From positions 26,001 through 90,000 of the forward strand of contig BDSL01000065.1 of NCBI GenBank assembly GCA_003116995.1: a stretch of 64,000 bases of DNA. The letters run 5' to 3'. A program made the position numbers and the translations under genes. This document shows, piece after piece, positions 12,701 through 24,078 of this stretch. The number at the start of each line of letters is the position of its first letter. Position 1 is the stretch's first letter. The notes below the pieces were generated by a model that saw nothing but the letters and a program-made list of their open reading frames with translations, was not told where the DNA came from and did no database searches. The stretch comes from Yamagishiella unicocca (lineage: Eukaryota > Chlorophyta > Chlorophyceae > Chlamydomonadales > Volvocaceae).

Positions 12701-15205
12701 TCACGGGCGCTGCTGTCCGCGCCGCTGTTGCTCACGCCGCCGCCGCCGCCGCTGGTGCGCCACTCGTCGCCGCCGCCGCGATGTGACGGAGCCGGGCCAA
12801 AACTGCCGCCGCCGCCGCCGCCGCCGGAGAAGCCGCCGTCGCCTTCTCCGTGCTCCGCAGCGCCGGCCTCTGGCCCCGAGGAGCTCCGCAGGCAGTCGCC
12901 GGACCTGCGCAGGCTGGCGGCGCTGTCGTGCGTTTCGGTGTACGACAGCAACCTGCGAGCTGCCAGGCCCGCGCCTGCTCCGCCACCAGCACCATGCAGC
13001 TGCTGCATCGATTGCCTGGGAGGGGGCTCCCCGTGGCCGCCGAAGGCGGTCCCGCTGCTGCCGCTGCCGGCCCCCGCCGCCGCCGCCTCTTCCTCCTCCG
13101 CCTGGCCGGCCCCCGCCGCGCTTGCCAGGGAGCTCTGCAGCCCTTGGATCTGGGCCGCTTGAGACTGGACGAGCAGTACGAGCTGTTGTACGAAGGAGCT
13201 GCTGGAGGCGCAGTCGTGGTCTGTCGCAGCCGGCGGCTGCTCGGGCGTGTGGTGGGGCGGGGGCGCGGGGTGGACCGCCCCGTCGCCGCTATGTCGCCGG
13301 AGGAGCTCCGACTGCAGCCACGTCAGCATGTCGCCTCCGCCTCGCTGCTGCGCCGCTGCTGGGGACGGCTCCCCTTGCCCCGCGGACACATCAATTCCCA
13401 GCTCTGCCCCTACCCTGCCACCGGGGCTGCCCCAATGCTGGGGCCCCCGCCACGGCAGGTGACCGGCGGATGGCGGCGACGGCGCCGCCGGACCTGACAC
13501 GCCAGCGGACAGCAAGGCGCCACGAGCGCCCGCGGCGCGCTCGTCCAGCAGCGTCGCTGCCAGGGCCGCCGTAAAGCTGCCGCCGCCGCCGCCAGCTCCA
13601 TCGCTCACTCGGGACGCCAGCCACGCCGCCAGCGGTGTCGCCGCCGCCGCCGCCGTCAGCGCTGCCGTCGGCGAGTCGGGCAGCCCCGCCTTCTGCCGCA
13701 TCTGGTTCATTCGGCGCAGCGCGCCAGCCGGCAGGTCGCCCAGGCTCACATGCGGGGGGCTGCAGGCAGGCGCTGCGCCTGCAGCTGCTGCAGCGGCCAT
13801 GGCGGCGGTAGCGCCAGCCGGGGGGCTGCCTGACCTCGGCTGCGCGGTGCGGAGCTTCGTGCTGGCGGGTGATGCCGGCCTCTCGGCGCCCCTCAGCGGC
13901 CCCCTCCCGGCTCCCGCACCCGCCCCCGGGCTCAGGTCCGGCCTCGCCTCCTGCCTTGGAAGTGGCTGTTGACGGCTGGGCTGCTGAGGCGGCTGGTGGT
14001 GCAGCACCTGCTGCTGGTGCTTGAGGACCTCCAGCAGGTTCACACGAGGACGACCGGCACTGCCGCTGCGACCAAACCCCGCGGGTGCCGCCGCCGGCGC
14101 CGCTGTCGTCACAGCCGCCACCGCGGTGCTACTGCTGCTGCCGGCTGCAGCTGTGCGGCTACCATTGCGCAGTCGCGAGTTGGACCGCCGCAGGGGCGAC
14201 CGGCGAAGAGCCGGCTGGGCAGCAGAGCCCGCCGTGGGGGTGGCAGGCTGTGACATGACGGCAGTGGCAGCAGCAGCAGCAGCATGGCCGGTGGCGGCCG
14301 CTGTGCGGGCCTTGCAGGGCGACGGCACATGCGGACCCTGATGGCCCCCGGCTCGCGGCGTGTGCGACGTCACCGTTTGGAGAGGGCCGGAAGGCCGGGG
14401 GGGCCGAGGAGACTCGGCGGACCGCATTAAGACCCCGCCATCGGCGGCCACCGGCCGCGCCGGACGGTCCACGTCCAGTACGATATCGTACGGCAACAGC
14501 TCCGCCGCGTCTGCTATTGTGAGGCTGCCAGTGGCGATGCCGTACTCCTGTTCCTGCTGCTGGCTGAGCCAGTCATCGAGGATGCTGGTGGCGCTCTGTG
14601 GGTAATGGCAGCAGCAGCGGCAGCAGGGGCGGCGGTGCAGGGGGGGGGCGGTGAAGGGGAGGGGTGAGCTGTGCGGGGTGGCGCGGTTCGAGCCAACACG
14701 TGGTTCGACGGGTTGGCTGGTCGTCGTCATCGAGCCATCCCTATCGAGCCACCCCTAGCCGTCAGGAAGCCAGCCAGCCGGCCGACCAGCAAGTGGCGAC
14801 CGTGCATCCCCAACTCCCTATACGGACGCCTGCCGGACGATTGATGGCCTGCCGGGCGACTGAGCCGCCTCCGCACGATATGCCCCTCAAGCATATTGGG
14901 CCACACCTGAGTTGCATAGTCGCCCATTCCCGACATTGGACCATCCGGCTGCGCAGCTGCCCCCACGCAATGGAGGCGCTCGCGGGCCTCACCTGGAAGT
15001 CTAATACGTTGCTGATCGTGTTGCTGGCGGCTGTGTGGCTAACCACGGTGCGATTGTCCACACCGACTGCGACCAAGTCGCCTGGCAGTGGCAGATCGAT
15101 ATATTTGCTAGCCTCGCCATCGTACATCCGACCGCGCGGTTGCATGGGCGACAGAGGCCCGCACGGCCCGCTGCTTACGCCGTCGTAGTACAAACAGGGT
15201 GTCAC
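9733..15205 (-). CDS. Large Gln/Ala-rich coiled-coil protein, unknown function
   Basis: Five phase-0 exons can be joined on the minus strand: about 15205-14993 (5' end not resolved), 14595-12586, 12396-10885, 10558-10193 and 9876-9733, giving roughly 1415 codons and ending in TAG. Exon 2 is low-complexity Ala/Ser/Gly/Pro with a globular-looking start (SATSILDDWLSQQQ) and Ala-rich 9-residue repeats near its end. Exon 3 is rich in Gln, Glu and Leu with heptad-like spacing (LAEHMQEREQQQLAEQQQ), typical of a long coiled coil. Exon 4 adds LVTDLRHDFDDLRRKV. The last exon adds IQTQGDEIAELKKSLAEL. No catalytic or named domain is visible. An in-frame stop near 15230 and the absence of an in-frame ATG mean an upstream 5' exon is missing. 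It could be a structural or scaffold protein, but nothing shows which. Confidence 0.7.
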
Positions 15206-15983
15206 TTCACTGCTGTTGCCATGATGGCGCTAACTCAGCTGTTCCCTTACAGGAACCCTTGGCGATGAGCACGCCTGCGCAATGGCGGGCAAAGCATTCC
15301 CCGCACCGCTATCCTAACCAACGATGGACCAGAGAGTACGCTGAAGAGGCAAAACACTAGCGGGATGCACTGGAAGGTGGCGAGGCCTAAAACCATACGA
15401 ACAGCAAGGACGCTACCACCTAGACCTTGAACACCATTATGGACCGTATTGATGTGAAGCAGCTTAATATCTCACCCAAGAATGGCATCTAGCTTCGACC
15501 CAGAAGCTATACGTCAACTGGCGAGACGGCGTCGCTGCGGAAATGATCCGTGAATGGGTGATAGCGCTAGCCTTCCGTACGAAATACCGTCCTGTACTAT
15601 TTGCCTGGATGTAGCGCTATGCTTGTTATTAGCTAACAAGCCTGGGAGTGAGGAGACAGTAGACAGATACACTGCACCTGGGCTTGGTTACCGGTCTATT
15701 CAGTCAAATGAATCTGCTATAATAAACTGTGAAAAATGGAGCAACGGTTCAGGCGAAGCAGAATAGGAAACATGCGGGATGAGGGATGGCTTCCGTACAA
15801 ATATGGAAGTTCTATAGCTGCAGATGGTGCCTTGTTTCGTAGCCATATGAGTTTTTTCACTAGTAACGCAACAACATTATTACTGCTTGAAACAGCTTTT
15901 TTAACGTGCGAGTTGGCATAGGTTGCACACACCCTCAGCCTTCATTTCGATTTTAGCAGGCAGCCAGCGTTGAGTGGTGGGTC
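15206..15983. other. Region between divergent coiled-coil and UBC genes
   Basis: About 780 bp separate the last resolved exon of the minus-strand coiled-coil gene from the plus-strand E2 start. It must hold the missing first exon of the former and promoter sequence for the latter. The 15600-15950 part is AT-richer than the genes. I saw no convincing TATA box or first exon. Confidence 0.45.
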
Positions 15984-17164
<1,181 letters not shown>

Positions 17165-18441
17165 CCTTTTCCCCGGCTGTATACATCATAGAGGAGATCG
17201 ATAGAACCGCGGAGCCGACTTCTCGTGCAGCTTTGGGGCGCAGAAGCTTGTCGAGGAGCGGCGGTCCTGGCACGTGGACGCCTCCTGTGTGGTGCCAAGA
17301 TTTTCACACAGGATCGGGGCCGTGGGTTTGTAACACTAGCACCAGGCTTCTCTAGCACCAGGCTTCTCAGTAAACGATTAGTGGAGTTTGTGTACGAGGC
17401 TGTTGTTGGAGAGCAATGCATGGTGAGCGTATCGAGGGATACACGAGGGGGGAGGGCGTGTGTCCAGGCTTCGTCCGTGGCGGCCACTGGCGGATCAGAG
17501 TTGAGGTGGGGTTTAGGGGGTGAGTGAGGAGTCCTCGGCTCGCCAGGCGCAAGGAAACGCGCACTGCTCGGTGTAAGGTGGTTAGTTTTGGATTGTCCCG
17601 TTGCTTCCTTCTGCTCTGCAAGGACCCGCACACGCAATGGAGGTTGTTAGAGGCTGTTGTCGTCCGGGTCACTGCTACCGTGATGCGGGACAGTGATGCG
17701 AAGAATGGTTGAAAGCTGGTTCTCCGCCTGGGTCAGCATCTCAGCCCACTCCCTGCCACGGTAAGCTGAAAAGCTACGGGGTTAGTTGCCTGCTGCGTAC
17801 GCTGACACCGATAGCGCGCCGTCGCCGATGGATGGGGGGATTGCACACCGTTAGACACGAGGGCACGGTTAACACAGGGTCGCTGCCTTCCCAAATCCCG
17901 CGCGGCGCTATTCCTTCACATTGCTGCATGCACGCGGCCTAGCCTAGGGTTTATTATTTCGCTAGGGTTCCCGCGGCTGGAGGGACCTCTTCAAGATGCA
18001 CCGCGGCAAGGGAGGGACATGGCTGCAGCACTCCACATGGGTTTGCTCTGTCTGTTAGCCGCATTTTTGTCCGTTCTTTGCTTCTGTACTGAGGGCAGCA
18101 TTGGGTAGGTGGAAGGTAGCGTCGCGTGTGGGGCCCTTGACGCCTTGGGGGGGGGTGGGCGCTGGTCGGATATTTATAGCAGCAGCGCCGGAAGTGTTCA
18201 GGCTTTTGAAGGCACCTGGCCTGCAGCCGACAACATCATACAGCGGAGGAACCGGCGCCCGCTGCGGGCTGCCCTTCCCTTCTTTCACCTGAGTCCCGAC
18301 AGCCTGCGCCCTGCGCGGCTGATCGAGTCGGTCCTTGCGGCACCACAATTCCACTCGCGCTTCCTGGTCTCACACACACGTCACACACACGGGGTAGCGG
18401 TCTGTCTGCAGCCACCAGCGGCAGCTCCCCCCCACGCCTCT
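17165..18441. other. Convergent 3' region between UBC and EED genes
   Basis: Both flanking genes end here, so it should consist mainly of their 3' UTRs. TGTAA signals occur at 17329-17333 and again near 17573 for the plus-strand gene. Reading frames in this stretch are short and show no family similarity. Confidence 0.5.
17329..17333 (+). terminator. TGTAA poly(A) signal for the E2 gene
   Basis: The green-algal polyadenylation signal TGTAA lies 165 bp after the stop codon of the E2 gene. A second TGTAA near 17573 is an alternative. Confidence 0.55.
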
Positions 18442-21400
18442 TCACGCGTCATCCATCGCCGTGTCGCCGCTCTCCCGGTCCCAGCGGTGCACGCTGCCGT
18501 CCTCGCACGCAGCCAGGATGGTGCTGCCGTCCCAACTCACCGCGGTTTGCCGTACCTGTACGGCAGCACACCGCAGGCAGTGGACAGCAGAGCTATGGTG
18601 GGATGGGGTTGGCGGGCATGAGCGACCCAGCGTGGGAGCTGGGCAGAGACGGAGGTAAGCACCAAACATTGCAAACCACAAACAAACTGGGGGCTGGCGG
18701 TTGGGTGCATTGTTGAGAGGGTTAAGACCCTCGCGGTAGTCAGCCACCGACCCCCATGCCTGCATACGGCTTCCTCGCTCGCCTCCCAGCGCACCACGGC
18801 CTTGCACTGCGGTACGGAAAGCCGCGCCCGGGGGGCGTTGACAGCGGCGGATGAGGCGGATGGCACCAGGGGCGAGAACACGAACACCTTGCCCCTGAGG
18901 CAGCAGGAGGGCGCGCGGAGGGGGGGCGGGGGCACGAGGGGGGTGGTAGAAAGACCGGTTACATGACATAGGTATACTAGCTGGCGTATTGGGACTCCCT
19001 CGCGGCGCCCGAGGCGTGACCCCTTCATGGCAGCCCACCTGCCCCCGGGTGCGCCAAGACACCGCCATCATCACCAGCCGAGACATGGAGGTGGCCGTCG
19101 CAGCAGCATCGCTGCGCACCGCCCCTGCCTCTGCACTCTCCCCCGGCCCCTCGCTCCCGACCCCCCACCGCCGCTTCCCCAGTTCTCCTGCTAGCGCCCA
19201 AAACCGGTTCTGCGAAACGTTTCCGTGCGTCGCGTGGGGTCCTCGCTTCCTGTCGTCTCGCCGTAGCCGCTTTAGCTTAGCCGCCAAAGGTCATATTACG
19301 ACCTTCGGCTTTAGTATCCCCAACCCAGTTCTCCAGCATGCATCTCAAAACGCCTGTTCTAAACGTTTTTTTCCGGGCATCCACGGGTCTTCCTCGAAAC
19401 CCCACCGCCGCTGCCTCTTCACACGCACACACACCCGGCCCCTAGCTCCCCCCTACCTCGCACTGCCGCACGCCAGCACCGTGTAGTGCAGGTCGCAGGA
19501 GAAGCGCACGAACCACGTGCGCAGGGAGTCCGCCAGCTGGAACTCCTGGGGGGGGGCCCGCGACGTCCATGGAGGGAGATCCAGGAGGGAGGGGGATGAG
19601 GTGGACAAGATGCGCTTGGGGGGCGGTGGGCGCGGGCCCCTCTCCCCCCCTTCCCCTTCCCCTTCCCCAAACCCACCCACCCACCCACCGGCTTTCTCCT
19701 GCCAAGCGTGCCACCCATCCATCCAGCCATCCAGCCACCTAGCCACCGACCCCCCCACGGCTCTTACCGCGACCTTTGTGGCGCGACTGGCGACGCTCTC
19801 CCCGCCCAGCCGGCCTGAGGACGACAACCCAACGTCCCCGTCCTCCTCGCTCTCATCTCCGCCACCGGCCGCCCCCGCTCCTCCTCCTCCTCCTCCTCCT
19901 TTAGCTCCTTCGGCGCCTCCCGGCGGCGGCCGGCAGTGTTTCGACTGGCTATGAGGCCGCCAGAGGGTGATGAGGTCGTGGACCGACTTGGACAGAACCA
20001 GGTCGCCCAGCCAGCGGACGCAGTCCACGTAGTCGTTGTGGACCTGTACGGCAGCGTGCACGACAGTTGGTGAAAGTGCAGCGGCCGCACAACACCCCCC
20101 CCCGCCTGATCTACCCCTCATCTTCCGCCACCCCGGAGTGTCACCGCACTCCTCACACACGTAGCCGACCTCGCCAATGGCAGTGCCAGGGCCCCATGCC
20201 AGGGCCACCAGACATCCCTGCGGGGATGTACGACCCCATGTCAAGACCCGACGTCACAACCCAAAAAACCATACACGCGCACCGACCTACCCATCCCCAT
20301 CAGTTTTACTTCCCAGTGCTGACCCACGGGTCTGCTCTCCTACCCACCCGCAGCGTGGAGAACACCGGCTGCTGCACCACTCGGGTGGGGAAGGCGCGGC
20401 GCGGCCCTGCTGACGTGGCGGCGCCGCCCACCCCGCCGCCCACGCAGCCGTCCTGGGCCTTATCCGACTCGTCAATCAGCCGCTCGATGTTGGAGAGGCT
20501 CCAAATCTTGATGGCGTTGTCCATACCGGAAGACAGGAAGCGGTGGCCGTCCCAGGGGTGGAAGTCCTGAACAGGAGCCGGGGGGGTTACAATAAAAGAA
20601 CCGGTAACGCGACTGGGGGACCCGGGGGGTGGTAGGGGCCCGGGGGGACAGAGACAGTTCCTCCGGGGGTTAGGGGCTGCCGGCTTGGCCGCGTAGAACC
20701 CGTTCCCCCTGCCTAGGGTTTCCACCCGCCCCCACACCCACCGTTAAACCCCACACCCACCCACCATCGTATGCGCCGAAGCCCCAAGTCTCTGGCTTCC
20801 CCTCTGACTCCCAGTCTCTGCCTTTGTTTCCTCTCCAACCCCCAGCCTCTGTCCCACACCCCACGGCCCTCCGCCCTGCCCCTCTCTCCCCCCCCGCCCT
20901 GCCCCGCCCTGCCCCTCTCTGCCCCCTCTCCCCCCCACAACCCCGCACGCACCAGGCTGAGGACCTTGTTGCGGTGGCCGCCCTCGCCCGCGAAGATGGC
21001 GACGCACGTGCGCGACCTGTCGTACGTCATACATCACGTGTCGTGCGAGGCCGGGCGGGCAGGGAGGTGATCCGTGAGTGGTCGTGGAGTGGAAGGGGGC
21101 AAGCGGAGGGAACACGGAGGGGGAGGCGGAGTATGTTCGCGAGATACTGCAGGGGGCAGGGCCACCCTCGGGGCTCCTCTCTACTCCAGAGCAGGTCCGT
21201 CGGCAGTGACCCCCCAGAACTCAGGACGCCGCCCCGGCCCCCACCGGTCGTGTCAATAAATTTCTCGCCTGCCCCCCCCCCCCTTCGCTTCTCCCCCCGG
21301 CCTCACTTGAGGTTCCACAGCCTCACGCTCTCGTCCTCCGAGGCGGTTAGAAAGAGGTTAGGGCGGTCCGGATGTACGGCAATGTCGTTGATGCTCTTGC

Positions 21401-23648
21401 CGTGGCCCGCGAACGTCTGTTGGGCGGCGGATGGCAACGCGGGCGCAGCACGAGGGGGGAGGGGGGGCGGTCAGGTGGGTCGTCTAGGGCCTTATGGGGC
21501 CGCAGACAGGGACCAGCCGCGTCCCACCCGCCACCTCCGTTCTCTATACTCAAGTGCCCACCAACCACCCTCATCCCACCAACCACTGCTCTCTCTTGCC
21601 ACCTTCCCCGTCTGCGCCCCTCGCCGACCTTTGCCTTCCCCGCTGGTTCCACACCACAACCGGGGTCGGAAACCTACCTCCGACTTTGTAACCCTAAAAC
21701 CTAAGTTCCCCGGCGTGCAACTTTGAACAGGTGCATCAAACCTTTCCTACTCAGTGCGGACCCACGGGTCTCTCCTCGTATCCTCCCCTACTGCCGTCCA
21801 CGGGCCTTCCTCAACACCTCTTGCCGGCACGCCCTTTGCCGCCACCCCCCTTGCCGCCACCTACATGCACCAAGCAGCCCCGGCTGACGTCCAGCACCCG
21901 CACCAGCGCCTTCTCCCCAGCCACCAGCAGCAGCGCGGCGCCGCTGTCCGGATCGCAGCACCACTTGCAGCAGTAAAAGTGCTCGCCGTTGGCGGTGGTG
22001 GCGGCGGCGGGGGCGGGGGCGCCGGAGCCGCCGGCGGCACCCGAGCCCTCCGGGCCGCCGCCGGCGCCGTCGGCGTCGCCGGCGGCAGCGGCGGCTCCGG
22101 AGCCGCCCTTTCGGCCGCGCTGGAGTACGACAGGGTGGGGTAGGGGGTGGCGAGGAAAGCGGCTGACGTGACATCGTAAACCGAGGAGAAGGATTCACGC
22201 AGTGGTTTAAACGAGTGTAAGATGACGTGTATTGAGGACTGATGGGGGCGGCGCGCTCAGGCGGACCGCCCCAGGGTGGAGAGGGGCGCGAGTTAGGGTG
22301 CATCAAAAGGGGGTTAAGTAAGTGAGCTTTCGAAATCAACTATACCACCACCACCACCACCACCACCACCACCACCACGACCACTACTGCTACTGTTACC
22401 ACTATCACTAGTCGGTCTTTGCGGTAGGGTATGAGGCGGCCAGGTAACTAGCAGAGGCGCTGGTCTGCCACCAGCTGGGGCGGGTGCCACTGGTGGTCGC
22501 CGCCCACCCCCCCTAATGTCACTTGCACACACCTCACCCTCCGCCCCACCCCCTCATATCACTCGGGATGCGACCCGCGCCATCCAGAACACTCACATCG
22601 CCGTCCTCGTATATCTGCGGGGTTGGAAGGGAGGCGACCGAGAGCGCGGCGGCGGTAAGGGGCGGCTGGCAGGAGTGACGGGAAGTGCGGTGCCACCGCC
22701 AGCAGCCGGGTCGGGTCATCGTCCCCCCCCCTCCTCCCCCTCCTCCCCGCCACCTGGGAGGGGGACTTCCCAAGTCGAGGTACCGGTTGTTTTATGTAAC
22801 CCGCCTGGGCGGGAGAGACGGCGGGCAGGTGCAGCGACATCACCGCACCAGGCCCCCAATCAGGATGCAAACCCAGCCATGCACCGAGCTACCGACTCCG
22901 CCTCCGTTCCTCCGCCTCCCCAGCCGCCCCCCAGCCGCCCCCCAGCCGCCCAATGCCTGCCCCCCCAGCCTGCTCCCCGCCCAGCCCCCAGCCCTCCCGC
23001 CCACCTGAAGCGGGTCGAATTGACCGCCCGGTAGCAACCGGTAAATGCTTGCCTGCACCGGCGCCAGCAGCGTACGTGTCAGCAGCGGTGTAGGGTCAGT
23101 GTCGGAGAGCAACGACGTGTCAGGAGGCCAGCACTGAGGCACCAGGAGTGCCGTTGACTCCCGCGGGCCACTACCCCCTGGCCCCCTCAGCCCCCCCTCC
23201 CCCAGCTGCTCCCCCAGGCCCCCTCCCCTGGCTGCTCCCCCCCTCGTCCACTCACTCGGTGCTGCCCCACGGTGGCGAACACGTCACGGTGGCGCAAGTC
23301 GAAGGTGTTGAAGGCGACGCAGAAGAGGGGCTCTCGGTGGTCCTCTTGGAGGCTTTGTGGATGGGGGGACCGGGAGAGGGGTAGGCGGGGACGGGGAGAG
23401 GGGTGGAGTAACCGGGTTCGCCTTAAGTACGGCCGTCGTGTCAACCCCATGCCCCACATGTCCAGCTCAGGCCCCGCTCCCCCCTGGAGCAGTGCGTCCC
23501 CCCTGGAGCCGCACCTTCCCGCGTATTTATACTTGTAGAGCGAGCTGGGCGGTTGTTGAGGCTGTTGGGGGGCCCCCTGCTGCCCTTGCTGCGACGCCGG
23601 CGCGGGCTGCCCGGCCGCCGCCCCGTTCTGCTGCTGCGCCTTCGCCAT
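18442..23648 (-). CDS. Polycomb WD40 protein EED/FIE/ESC (PRC2 subunit)
   Basis: Twelve exons on the minus strand: 23648-23515, 23352-23256, 23052-23005, 22614-22597 (18 nt), 22119-21865, 21416-21307, 21016-20953, 20566-20348, 20043-19768, 19545-19457, 18894-18768 and 18555-18442. They give 516 residues with every phase consistent. The product is the WD40 propeller of PRC2, which binds the E(z) methyltransferase and reads H3K27me3 in the nucleus. Recognisable blocks: [105 protein letters not shown] and [18 protein letters not shown]. The Phe, Tyr and Trp-Phe positions of the histone-binding aromatic cage are present. Gly/Ala-rich insertions in exons 5 and 9 make it longer than plant FIE (about 370). 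The start is the first ATG after an in-frame stop. Confidence 0.93.
20587..20619. repeat. Short dispersed repeat, copy 1
   Basis: A 33-bp sequence containing ACAATAAAAGAACCGGTAAC lies in an EED intron. It matches 31 of 33 bases at 27403-27435 and resembles copies at 22769-22800 (inverted) and 40838-40887. Confidence 0.7.
22345..22378. repeat. (CCA)n microsatellite in an EED intron
   Basis: About eleven uninterrupted CCA triplets lie in the intron between EED exons 4 and 5. Confidence 0.9.
22769..22800. repeat. Short dispersed repeat, copy 2 (inverted)
   Basis: On the reverse strand this reads GTTACATAAAACAACCGGTA and continues similarly to the copy at 20587. It is more diverged than the 20587/27403 pair. 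Confidence 0.55.
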
Positions 23649-24078
23649 GCTCCTCTTCTTGGAGCCGCAGCCTGCTAGGCGGGTGGCCGCTACTGCATCG
23701 ACCTCCGACTTGGTCGGTGCCTTCGGAGGCGGACCAAGGGGAGTGCTGGATGGGGGTGGCTTGTCAAAGCTCAACGCTTGTTACTGCCTCGAGCGGGATC
23801 GCAGCCGCGGGGCGATCAGTTAGGCCGTCGCGCTAGCGAGCGGAAGGGGCGAACCGAGGGATGCGCGTCCCCAGCAAGGCCTACATAGGGTGCAGCAAGT
23901 GTACTTGAAATATCGTTGACCACACGTTTTAGAAGTGCTCTGAGTTTGCACCAAAATACGGTTCCACCTCCCGCCTTATTTCGTACGGCTTTCTGCACTG
24001 CGTATTTTTCATATCTGCTTCCACTGAAGTCAGCATTCATTACCGTTCATTATTCATACCACGTTCTGATGCAGCCTC
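23649..24078. promoter_or_regulatory. Divergent promoter between EED and the S-acyltransferase
   Basis: The start codons of EED (minus) and the DHHC gene (plus) are only 430 bp apart, so both 5' UTRs and promoters must share this stretch. It is clearly AT-richer than the flanking exons, especially 23900-24070. I could not place a TATA box or a transcription start with confidence. Confidence 0.6.

Noticed and set aside
9853..13574. Several plus-strand open frames of 140-350 codons
   Set aside because: They are antisense to the coiled-coil gene, whose exons join in phase and give heptad-like sequence. The plus-strand readings are Pro/Arg/Ser low complexity.
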